Assembly: GCF_004570325.1 (NCBI RefSeq)
Contig: NZ_SPQO01000020.1
Span: 34,396 to 98,395, forward strand
DNA: 64,000 nucleotides
Source: Mycobacterium sp. PS03-16
Lineage (GTDB): Bacteria > Actinomycetota > Actinomycetes > Mycobacteriales > Mycobacteriaceae
Direction of reading: 5' to 3'
The notes under the pieces were generated by a model that had not been told where the DNA came from, made no database searches, and worked only from the letters and a program-made list of their open reading frames with translations. Positions 57,583 to 64,000 of the stretch are shown one piece after another. Each line of letters opens with the position of its first letter. The stretch's first letter is position 1. Both the position numbers and the translations under genes were made by a program.

Positions 57583-58792
57583 CTCGGAAGACCTTACCGC
57601 CCTTCATTACGAAGTTGACCCGCTGTGTAACGGTGATGTCGGCCAGGGGGTCGCCCGGCACCGCGATGATGTCGGCGAGGAGTCCCTCGGCCAGCCGTCC
57701 CCGGTCGGAGACGTCGATGAGATCGGCCGCGACGGTGGTCGCGGCGCGCAGCACCGCGGCCGGCGGCATACCCCACTCCACGAGCGTGACCAGCTCATCG
57801 GCGTTGCGGCCGTGAGGGATGGCCGGGGCGTCGGTGCCCACGGCGATCTTCACGCCGGCCTCGTAGGCCGCCTTGATCGAGGTCTCGGCCTTGGGGAACA
57901 TCTCCGCGGCCTTGTCCTGCAGCGCCTGCGGCGCCTTCGACACGTCCATGGCCTGGGCCAGGCGGCGGGTGGTGACCAGGAAGCGGTCGTGCTCCACGAG
58001 CATCCGGATCGCCTCGTCGTCCATCAGGAACCCGTGTTCGATGCAGTCGATCCCGCAGGCGACCGCGTGCTTGACCGCTTCGGCGCCGTGGGTGTGCGCG
58101 GCGACGCGCAGACCCCGCCGGTGCGCCTCGTCGACGATCGCCCGCAGCTCCTCGTCCGAATAGTGTTGCGCGCCGGCCTCTCCGGTCAGCGACATCACGC
58201 CACCGGACACGCAGACCTTGATCAACTGGGCGCCGTGCTTGATCTGGTACCGCACCGCCTTGCGGATCTCGTCGACCCCGTTGGCGATGCCCTCCTCGAT
58301 GGTCAGCTCGAGCGCGCCGGGCATGAACGCGGCGAACATGGTCGGGTCGAGGTGGCCGCCGGTCGGCGTGATGGCGTGACCGGCCGGCACCACCCTCGGG
58401 CCCTCGATCCAGCCGGCGTCGATGGCCTTCCCCAGCGCCACGTCCAGCAGGTATCCGCCGGTCTTGACGAACAGGCCGAGGTTGCGCACCGTGGTGAAGC
58501 CGGCGCGCAGCGTGCGCCTGGCGTTGCCCACCGCGCGCAGCACCCGCGTCGGGGGGTCGTCCTGCACCTGGGACAGGCCGGGATGCTCCCCGCGGCCGCC
58601 CATCAGCAGGTTGACCTCCATGTCCATCAGCCCGGGCAGCAGAATCGCCTCACCCAGATCGAGCACCGTCGACTCCGGCGGGATGTCGCCGCCGACGCCG
58701 GCGATGCGGTCGCCGTCGACATGGATGACGCCGGGCCGGACGATCTCCCCGGCGTCGACGTCGAGGTAACCCGCGGCCTTGAGGGTCACCAC
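57566..58792 (-). CDS. Amidohydrolase (imidazolonepropionase-like) with altered metal motif
   Basis: A 408-aa TIM-barrel amidohydrolase of the imidazolonepropionase/prolidase-like group. The beta-sandwich domain and barrel are complete: LLPGLMDMEVNLLMGG, TTVRNLG, VSGGVMSLTGE, VAAHTHGAEAVKHA, CIEHGFL and GTDAPAIPHG. The metal motif after PGL is normally D-x-H-x-H; here both His are replaced (Glu and Asn), while the later His residues and Asp remain, so the metal centre must differ. GTG start two bases after the upstream stop; GTG 58789 is equally possible. Third gene after the Rieske oxygenase. Confidence 0.85.
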   Translation of the reverse strand: MVTLKAAGYLDVDAGEIVRPGVIHVDGDRIAGVGGDIPPESTVLDLGEAILLPGLMDMEVNLLMGGRGEHPGLSQVQDDPPTRVLRAVGNARRTLRAGFTTVRNLGLFVKTGGYLLDVALGKAIDAGWIEGPRVVPAGHAITPTGGHLDPTMFAAFMPGALELTIEEGIANGVDEIRKAVRYQIKHGAQLIKVCVSGGVMSLTGEAGAQHYSDEELRAIVDEAHRRGLRVAAHTHGAEAVKHAVACGIDCIEHGFLMDDEAIRMLVEHDRFLVTTRRLAQAMDVSKAPQALQDKAAEMFPKAETSIKAAYEAGVKIAVGTDAPAIPHGRNADELVTLVEWGMPPAAVLRAATTVAADLIDVSDRGRLAEGLLADIIAVPGDPLADITVTQRVNFVMKGGKVFRDDIHN

Positions 58793-58794
58793 GT

Positions 58795-59124
58795 CTAGAC
58801 CACCGGCTCCTTGACGAGCTTGATGTAGGCGGCGCCGCTGTCGAGGACGCGCGGCTGCTTCCACACCTCGACGGGAAAGCTCACCATGACGATCGACTGG
58901 CCCAGATGCACCAGCGCCTTGGCGTCCTCGGGCATCCCCCTGAGCGGGAACCGGGCGTCGACGTAGACCATGATGTCCTCGAGTCGCGCCATGCCGGCGT
59001 CGTAGAGTGCCTGCATCTCCTCCATCGTGGAGTTGAGCCGCTTGGTGTAGCGCTCCTCCTCGGTGGGCAGGCACCATTCGGCGAACCGCTCCAGGTCGGC
59101 GAACTCCTCGGGCAGCTTAGGCAT
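58795..59124 (-). CDS. Small conserved protein of unknown function in the Rieske operon
   Basis: A 109-aa acidic, mostly helical protein (LPEEFADLERFAEWCLPTEE, LNSTMEEMQALYDAGMARLE), ending in a short beta region with FPVEVWKQPRVLDSG. I recognise no domain. It overlaps the Rieske alpha-subunit gene by eight bases and is followed two bases later by the amidohydrolase, so it is clearly part of this operon. It could be a small accessory or structural subunit of the oxygenase; that is inference. Confidence 0.75.
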   Translation of the reverse strand: MPKLPEEFADLERFAEWCLPTEEERYTKRLNSTMEEMQALYDAGMARLEDIMVYVDARFPLRGMPEDAKALVHLGQSIVMVSFPVEVWKQPRVLDSGAAYIKLVKEPVV

Positions 59125-60454
59125 GTGCGTGGTCTTTCTCGCTCGACGTGGTCGCCGCACCGTTGGTCGCCCCGTTGCCGTTGGCCAGCGACGCTTTGTA
59201 CCGGTCGACGTACTCGTGCGCGGTCTTGTGCAGGTGGCGCAGCAGGATCTCCTGGTCGCACAGCGGGAAGTCGGTGACGACCCGCGTACCGATCTGGGTC
59301 TGGGTGGCCTCGAGGGTGTTGGCGTCCTGGAACGCGTACTCCTTGAACGTCACCGCCGCCAGCTCCTGGGAGAGCCGTTCGCGCAGATTCGTCGGCGGGA
59401 CGAAGTAGAGGTCGGCTTCGAAGATGTGCGTGTCGACCCCGGTCGGCCAGTAGTGGTAGGTGAGGTACCAGCCCGGCGCCCAGAACAGCAGCGTGAAGTT
59501 GGGGAAGAACTCGAAAGAGTCGGTGCCCCAGGTCTTGTGGCGACCGGGGTTGATGGCCGGCGGCAGTTCGTCGGGCAGGATGCCCTTGATCTTCGGCCGG
59601 TCCCACGGCCCGAACAGACCGCTGTGCAGGATCCGTTCGATCGGCTTGACCATGTTGAGGTCCTTGGGCGGGCTCATACCGCCCCACGACGACACCATCG
59701 AGTGGTCGCCCTTGATGTCGTAGGCCAGCGCCTCGAAGCCGAATTTGGCCAGCTTCTCGGCCTCCTCCTTCTCCGCCTGCTTCATGTGCAGGATCGGTGC
59801 GTGGTAGAACTCGACGAACGCGTCGATGAACAGCTTCCAGTTCGACTTGATCTCGGAGCGGTAGCTGTAGTGCTCGGTCATCTCGTGGAACGGATAGCCC
59901 TCCAGGCCCTCGGCGAAGTCGCCGAGGTACTCCCGCAGCGGTATCGCGTCGTTGTCGAAGTTGACGAAGATGAAGCCTTCCCACACCTCACAGCGCACGG
60001 GAACCAGTCCGTAGCGCGACTTGTCGAGGTCGAAGAACTCGCCCTCCTGCTGCACGAACGTGAGGTCGCCCTTGAGGTTGTAGCGCCAGGCGTGGTACTT
60101 GCAGACGAACTGACGGCAGCTGCCCGACACCTCCTCGCCCGGGTAGTCCGACCACACCAACTTGTTGCCGCGGTGCCGGCAGAAGTTGTAGAAGGCGCGG
60201 ACCTCGTCTCCGTCCTTGACCACGATGATCGACACGCCGGGGCCGACCGACGGCATCTCCCGGGTGAAGTAGCTGCCCTTTTTCGGCAACCGCTCGATGC
60301 GTCCGATGTTGAGCCAGGTCTTCTTGAAGATCGCCTGCTGCTCGAGTTTGTAGTGCTCGGGATCGACCGAGTCCTCGTAATTGACCGGTGCGGTGCCCAG
60401 TTCCGGCCAGTTCTCGGTCCAGCTGCCGGCGGCCGGCTTCTGAAAAAATGCCAC
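59117..60454 (-). CDS. Rieske non-heme iron ring-hydroxylating oxygenase, alpha subunit
   Basis: A 445-aa oxygenase. The Rieske [2Fe-2S] ligands are C92-x-H94 in FCRHRGNK and C118-x2-H121 in VCKYHAWRYN. The catalytic-domain iron ligands are the two His in EFYHAPILHMK and probably the Asp in TDFPLCDQE. It hydroxylates or demethylates a ring or an activated C-H using electrons from a ferredoxin. No beta subunit or reductase of ordinary type is adjacent; the [2Fe-2S] ferredoxin at 9080-9397 shares its operator type. GTG start. C-terminal tail is Asn/Gly/Ala-rich (NGNGATNGAATT), presumably disordered. Confidence 0.92.
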   Translation of the reverse strand: MAFFQKPAAGSWTENWPELGTAPVNYEDSVDPEHYKLEQQAIFKKTWLNIGRIERLPKKGSYFTREMPSVGPGVSIIVVKDGDEVRAFYNFCRHRGNKLVWSDYPGEEVSGSCRQFVCKYHAWRYNLKGDLTFVQQEGEFFDLDKSRYGLVPVRCEVWEGFIFVNFDNDAIPLREYLGDFAEGLEGYPFHEMTEHYSYRSEIKSNWKLFIDAFVEFYHAPILHMKQAEKEEAEKLAKFGFEALAYDIKGDHSMVSSWGGMSPPKDLNMVKPIERILHSGLFGPWDRPKIKGILPDELPPAINPGRHKTWGTDSFEFFPNFTLLFWAPGWYLTYHYWPTGVDTHIFEADLYFVPPTNLRERLSQELAAVTFKEYAFQDANTLEATQTQIGTRVVTDFPLCDQEILLRHLHKTAHEYVDRYKASLANGNGATNGAATTSSEKDHAHA

Positions 60455-60460
60455 GATCCG

Positions 60461-61003
60461 TTACCTCTCTGCATCCATGTGGAAGTCGGGTTCGACGCCG
60501 AATGTGTTGATGGCCATCGCGAGTGCGCCGTAGCAGCCGATGGTGAAAACCAGGTCCATGCGCTGGCGCTCGTCGAGGTGGGCGCTCAGCTTCGCCCAGG
60601 TTCGATCGGACACATTGGCCTTGTCCTGCAATTCGTCGACCGCGTCGAGGATCGCCTGGTCGAGTTCGTCGCCGCCGCGACCGTGGGCGGCGCCGTCGAT
60701 CGCGGCGTCGGTGAGCCCGGCTTCGCGGCCCATCGAAACGTGATGACGCCATTCGTAGTCCGCGCCGAGGAGGTGGGCGACGCGCAGGATCGCCAGCTCG
60801 CGCAGCCGCGGTGACAACGTCGAGCCGAAGAGAAGGTGGACGTTGAAACGCAGGAAGGCGCGCGTGAGGTCGGGATGGCGCACCAGTGTCGCCAGCAGGT
60901 TCCCCGCCGCTTCGGGGTTCTGCCGCTCCGGGGGGACCATCACCGACAGCGCGCGCCGCACGTCGTCATCCCACCGGTCCGCCGGTAACGGGGGCACGCG
61001 CAC
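60461..61003 (-). CDS. Carboxymuconolactone decarboxylase/AhpD-like protein
   Basis: A 180-aa all-helical protein of the CMD/AhpD superfamily: LSPRLRELAILRVAHLLGADYEWRHHVSMG is the core (split here at the ADYEW-RHH motif), followed by GCYGALAMAINTFGVEPDF. The CxxC of peroxidase-type AhpD proteins is absent and EWRHH is kept, as in the decarboxylase-like branch. First gene of the minus-strand Rieske operon; the operator at 61028 lies 25 bases upstream of its GTG start. The reaction is unknown. Confidence 0.85.
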   Translation of the reverse strand: MRVPPLPADRWDDDVRRALSVMVPPERQNPEAAGNLLATLVRHPDLTRAFLRFNVHLLFGSTLSPRLRELAILRVAHLLGADYEWRHHVSMGREAGLTDAAIDGAAHGRGGDELDQAILDAVDELQDKANVSDRTWAKLSAHLDERQRMDLVFTIGCYGALAMAINTFGVEPDFHMDAER

Positions 61004-61027
61004 GGCGGCTCCTTTCGCGGTTCGGTA

Positions 61028-61044
61028 TGAGAATCAGGTTCTCA
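61028..61044. promoter_or_regulatory. Operator palindrome of the TGAGAAT-N3-ATTCTCA family
   Basis: TGAGAATCAGGTTCTCA matches the regional box at 13 of 14 positions. It controls, by position, the Rieske operon (25 bases) and possibly the divergent amidohydrolase (201 bases). A weaker relative, TGAGAAGATAGTTTCCT (61173-61189), sits nearer the latter. The rest of this 242-base gap holds no gene. Confidence 0.72.
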
Positions 61045-61245
61045 TTTTCGACTAACAGATTTTCACATCCACCGTGGGATGGTCAATACACCCGTCTCCG
61101 GTGCCCGTCGGCGCGTCGCCGGACACCGCACCCGCGCTGCGGCAATCGCTGGGCGGCGTTGATTCTCCTGCAGTGAGAAGATAGTTTCCTGACAGGGAGA
61201 AGATTGCGGAAGCGCGAGTGCGGGCACCAACCGGAAGGAACGGCC

Positions 61246-62544
61246 GTGAAGCACGAGGACATGATCCTGATCAGCGTCGACGATCACATCATCGAGCCGC
61301 CCAACATGTTCAAGAACCACCTGCCGGAGAAGTACGTCAACGACGCCCCGCGGCTGGTGCACAATCCCGACGGGTCGGACACGTGGCAGTTCCGTGACAC
61401 GGTGATTCCGAACGTGGCGCTCAATGCGGTGGCGGGGCGCCCGAAGGAGGAGTACGGGCTCGAACCGCAGGGGCTCGACGAGATCCGCAAGGGCTGCTAC
61501 GACCCGAACGAGCGGGTGAAGGACATGAACGCCGGCGGCGTGCTGGCCACCATGAACTTCCCGTCGTTCCCGGGTTTCGCCGCCCGGCTGTTCGCCACCG
61601 AGGATCCCGACTTCTCGATGGCGCTGGTGCAGGCCTACAACGACTGGCACATCGACGAGTGGTGCGGCAGCAATCCGGGCCGCTTCATCCCGATGGCGAT
61701 CCCGGCGATCTGGGACCCGCAACTGTGCGCCAAGGAGGTGCGCCGGGTGTCGGAGAAAGGGGTGCACTCGTTGACGTTCACCGAGAACCCTTCCACGCTC
61801 GGGTATCCGAGCTTCCACGACCTGGAGCATTGGAAGCCGTTGTGGGAGGCGCTCGTCGACACCGACACAGTGCTCAACGTCCACATCGGCTCGTCGGGCA
61901 AGCTGGCGATCACCGCGCCCGATGCGCCGATGGACGTCATGATCACGCTGCAGCCGATGAACATCGTGCAGGCGGCAGCCGATCTGCTGTGGTCGGCGCC
62001 GATCAAGGCGTATCCGGACCTGAAGATCGCGTTGTCCGAGGGCGGCACCGGGTGGATTCCCTACTTCCTCGACCGGGTGGACCGCACCTATGAGATGCAC
62101 TCGACGTGGACCCATCAGGACTTCGGCGGCAAGTTGCCGTCCGAGGTGTTCCGTGAGCACTTCCTGACGTGCTTCATCTCCGATCCGGTCGGCGTGAAGA
62201 ACCGCCACTCCATCGGCATCGACAACATCTGCTGGGAGATGGACTATCCCCACTCGGATTCGATGTGGCCGGGCGCCCCCGAAGAGCTGGGGGCGGTGTT
62301 CGACACCTATGACGTGCCCGACGACGAGATCAACAAGATCACTCACGAGAACGCCATGCGCTGGTACCACTTCGAACCGTTCACCCACATCCCCAAGGAG
62401 CAGGCCACCGTCGGTGCGCTGCGCCGGGCCGCGGAGGGCCACGACGTCTCCGTCCGGGCGTTGAGCCACCACCGCGACGGCGCGAAGACCAGCTTCGCCG
62501 ACTTCCAGGCGAACGCCAAGGCGGTATCCGGCGCGCGCGAATAG
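61246..62544 (+). CDS. Amidohydrolase-2 family protein
   Basis: A 432-aa TIM-barrel protein of the amidohydrolase-2/ACMSD-like family. The N-terminal motif is ILISVDDHIIEPPNMF (Asp-Asp-His), with VLNVHIGSSG in the middle and CWEMDYPHSDSMWPG near the end carrying the late Asp and His. This 'DDHIIEP' subgroup is abundant in mycobacteria but uncharacterised; decarboxylation or hydrolysis of an aromatic or dicarboxylic acid is possible. GTG start after GGAAGGAA; an upstream frame extension of 14 codons has no ribosome-binding site. Related to the gene at 37196-38368. Confidence 0.85.
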   Translation: MKHEDMILISVDDHIIEPPNMFKNHLPEKYVNDAPRLVHNPDGSDTWQFRDTVIPNVALNAVAGRPKEEYGLEPQGLDEIRKGCYDPNERVKDMNAGGVLATMNFPSFPGFAARLFATEDPDFSMALVQAYNDWHIDEWCGSNPGRFIPMAIPAIWDPQLCAKEVRRVSEKGVHSLTFTENPSTLGYPSFHDLEHWKPLWEALVDTDTVLNVHIGSSGKLAITAPDAPMDVMITLQPMNIVQAAADLLWSAPIKAYPDLKIALSEGGTGWIPYFLDRVDRTYEMHSTWTHQDFGGKLPSEVFREHFLTCFISDPVGVKNRHSIGIDNICWEMDYPHSDSMWPGAPEELGAVFDTYDVPDDEINKITHENAMRWYHFEPFTHIPKEQATVGALRRAAEGHDVSVRALSHHRDGAKTSFADFQANAKAVSGARE

Positions 62545-62653
62545 GGCGGCCGGACAGCAGATCACCGGCGCGACCGAGCCGCTCCGGTGGTCCCGCCGTG
62601 TCGGCGACCGACCGGCGCGGCCACCGGTGTAACCACAGGACAGAGGGAGTGCA

Positions 62654-63832
62654 GTGTCAGGCGGGATGAACTTCGAGCTGACCGAGGATCAGCAGCTGAT
62701 CTACAAGTCGGTCAGCGAACTGGCGGCCCGATTCGACGACCAGTACTGGTTGGAGAAGGACTCGAAACACGAGTTCCCGTCCGAGTTCTACGACGCCGTC
62801 GCCGGTGGCGGGTGGCTGGGCATGACGATCCCCGAGGAGTACGGCGGACACGGCCTCGGCATCACCGAGGCCACGCTGCTCGCCGAGGCCGTCGCACGGT
62901 CCGGCGGGGGTATGAATGCGGCGAGCTCGATCCACATGTCGATCTTCGGGATGCATCCGGTGGTCAAGCACGGCTCGGCCGAGCTCAAGGCGCGCACCCT
63001 TCCACGCATCGCCGCCGGCGATCTGCACGTGTGCTTCGGCGTCACCGAACCCGGTGCCGGTCTGGACACCTCGCGCATCACCACATTCGCCCGACGCGAC
63101 GGCGATCATTACCTAGTCAACGGCCGGAAGGTGTGGATCTCCAAGGCGCTCGAGTCCGAGAAGATCCTGCTGCTCACCCGCACCACCCCGTATGACGAGG
63201 TGACGAAGAAGACCGACGGCATGACGTTGTTCATGACCGACCTCGACCGGGCCCACGTCGACATCCGGCCGATCCAGAAGATGGGCCGCAACGCGGTCAG
63301 CTCCAACGAGCTGTTCATCGACGACCTGCGGATCCCCGTCGAGGACCGGGTCGGGGAGGAGGGCAAGGGCTTCTTCTACATCCTCGACGGGCTCAACCCG
63401 GAGCGGATGCTGATCGCCGCCGAAGCGCTCGGCATCGGCCGCGTCGCGCTCGACAAGGCCGTCACCTACGCCACCGACCGGCACGTGTTCGACCGGCCGA
63501 TCGGGATGAATCAGGGCATCCAGTTCCCGCTGGCCGATTCACTGGCCCGGCTGGACGCCGCGGAACTCATGCTGCGCAAGGCGACCTGGCTCTACGACAA
63601 CGGCAAGGCCTGTGGCCGGGAGGCCAACACCGCCAAGTACCTGTGTGCCGACGCGGGATTCGCCGCGGCCGACCGGGCGCTGCAGACCCACGGCGGCATG
63701 GGCTACGCCGAGGAGTACCACGTCGCCCGCTTCTTCCGCGAAGCGCGACTGATGAAGATCGCCCCGGTCAGCCAGGAGATGATCCTCAACTTCCTCGGCT
63801 CCCACGTCCTCGGCCTGCCCAGGAGCTACTGA
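62654..63832 (+). CDS. Acyl-CoA dehydrogenase
   Basis: A 392-aa single-chain dehydrogenase: MNFELTEDQQLIYKSVSELA, MTIPEEYGGHGLGI, CFGVTEPGAGLDTSRITTFA, VNGRKVWISKALESE and QTHGGMGYAEEYHVARFFRE. The final block reads IAPVSQEMILNFLG instead of the usual YEGTSQIQR. That is the pattern of a divergent mycobacterial FadE group, and the catalytic base is therefore not obvious. GTG start chosen after AGAGGGAG; ATG four codons later is possible. It overlaps the next SDR gene by one base. Confidence 0.88.
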   Translation: MSGGMNFELTEDQQLIYKSVSELAARFDDQYWLEKDSKHEFPSEFYDAVAGGGWLGMTIPEEYGGHGLGITEATLLAEAVARSGGGMNAASSIHMSIFGMHPVVKHGSAELKARTLPRIAAGDLHVCFGVTEPGAGLDTSRITTFARRDGDHYLVNGRKVWISKALESEKILLLTRTTPYDEVTKKTDGMTLFMTDLDRAHVDIRPIQKMGRNAVSSNELFIDDLRIPVEDRVGEEGKGFFYILDGLNPERMLIAAEALGIGRVALDKAVTYATDRHVFDRPIGMNQGIQFPLADSLARLDAAELMLRKATWLYDNGKACGREANTAKYLCADAGFAAADRALQTHGGMGYAEEYHVARFFREARLMKIAPVSQEMILNFLGSHVLGLPRSY

Positions 63833-64000
63833 TGCCCGGCTACTTCGACCTGACCGGACGCGCGGCGATGGTCACCGGTGCGGGCGCCGGTGGCGGCATC
63901 GGGGCGGCGGTCGCGGCCGCGCTCGCCCAGGCCGGTGCGGCCGTGCTGGTCACCGACATCGACGGCGACGCCGCGGCGGCCGTCGCCGACCGCATCCGCG
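63832..64000 (+). CDS. SDR-family oxidoreductase, 3' end outside window
   Basis: The first 56 residues of a short-chain dehydrogenase: the glycine-rich cofactor loop VTGAGAGGGIGAAVAA and LVTDIDGD, whose Asp at the end of the second strand suggests NAD(H). Coupled to the acyl-CoA dehydrogenase stop by one base (TGATG). It presumably oxidises the 3-hydroxyacyl-CoA from that dehydrogenase's pathway. Confidence 0.85.
   Translation, partial: MPGYFDLTGRAAMVTGAGAGGGIGAAVAAALAQAGAAVLVTDIDGDAAAAVADRIR

Noticed and set aside
9431..61044. KstR or KstR2 sterol operators
   Set aside because: The boxes have the form TGAGAAT-N3-ATTCTCA, with a different half-site and spacing from the KstR consensus; the island also lacks the cholesterol ring genes hsaA-D.
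61173..61189. A second box upstream of the amidohydrolase at 61246
   Set aside because: TGAGAAGATAGTTTCCT has a good left half but a poor right half (about 9 of 14), so it is mentioned but not counted.

Overview
The window is high-GC actinobacterial DNA. It most likely comes from a Mycolicibacterium/Mycobacterium chromosome. This rests on content: many acyl-CoA synthetases (fadD-type) and acyl-CoA dehydrogenases (fadE-type), including split two-subunit dehydrogenases; a wax ester/diacylglycerol acyltransferase; luciferase-like (LLM) oxidoreductases; a mycofactocin-type SDR; CaiB/BaiF CoA-transferases; and frequent GTG/TTG starts with ATGA or GTGA overlaps. I see no tRNA, rRNA, CRISPR array, phage or insertion sequence. 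Almost everything is a catabolic island for organic acids and cyclic compounds.

Layout. 1-779: end of an APH-like kinase. 4750 down to 781 (minus): SDR, acyl-CoA synthetase, 100-aa unknown protein, MFS importer. 4951-9092 (plus): B12-dependent acyl-CoA mutase as separate large and small subunits, LLM oxidoreductase, CoA-transferase. 9080-9397 (minus): [2Fe-2S] ferredoxin. 9505-13591 (plus): acyl-CoA synthetase, two-subunit acyl-CoA dehydrogenase, enoyl-CoA hydratase. 13705-18241 (plus): sulfonate-type ABC importer between two TauD-like dioxygenases. 18364-19128 (minus) SDR, divergent from thiolase and MeaB-type GTPase (19207-21271). 21273-24266 (minus): TetR, KstD-like flavoprotein, IclR regulator. 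24372-34983 (plus): mhpC-mhpA-mhpB meta-cleavage genes fused into a long operon with a second KstD-like flavoprotein, LLM monooxygenase, SDRs, cyclase-family hydrolase, FMN reductase and a second alpha/beta hydrolase. 35028-44988 (plus): TetR, ferredoxin, P450, amidohydrolase, two M24-fold proteins, crotonase, double CoA-transferase, SDR. 44985-50023: epimerase, acyltransferase, acyl-CoA synthetase, WS/DGAT. 50192-54064: mycofactocin-type SDR, TetR, acyl-CoA dehydrogenase, crotonase. 54081-55180: a DUF559/AbiEi-like gene bounded by inverted palindromic repeats. 61003 down to 55191 (minus): AhpD-like protein, Rieske oxygenase, small unknown protein, amidohydrolase, NTF2-like protein, two-subunit acyl-CoA dehydrogenase. 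61246-64000 (plus): amidohydrolase, acyl-CoA dehydrogenase, start of an SDR.

How it works together (inference). A shared 17-bp box, consensus TGAGAAT-N3-ATTCTCA, sits at seven places, all between divergent genes: 4772, 4909, 9431, 19165, 24335, 52025 and 61028. It links the mutase, its likely chaperone (MeaB), two acyl-CoA synthetase operons, thiolase, ferredoxin, the meta-cleavage operon and the Rieske operon into one candidate regulon. The TetR at 51250-51942, which adjoins one of the best boxes, is the leading candidate regulator. The picture is of acid uptake, CoA activation, beta-oxidation and carbon-skeleton rearrangement by a B12 mutase, plus ring oxidation, aromatisation and meta-cleavage. 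The actual substrate cannot be read from the sequence.

No stretch longer than 300 bases lacks a gene. The longest gaps are 61004-61245 (operator region) and 51029-51249 (a weak palindrome only).
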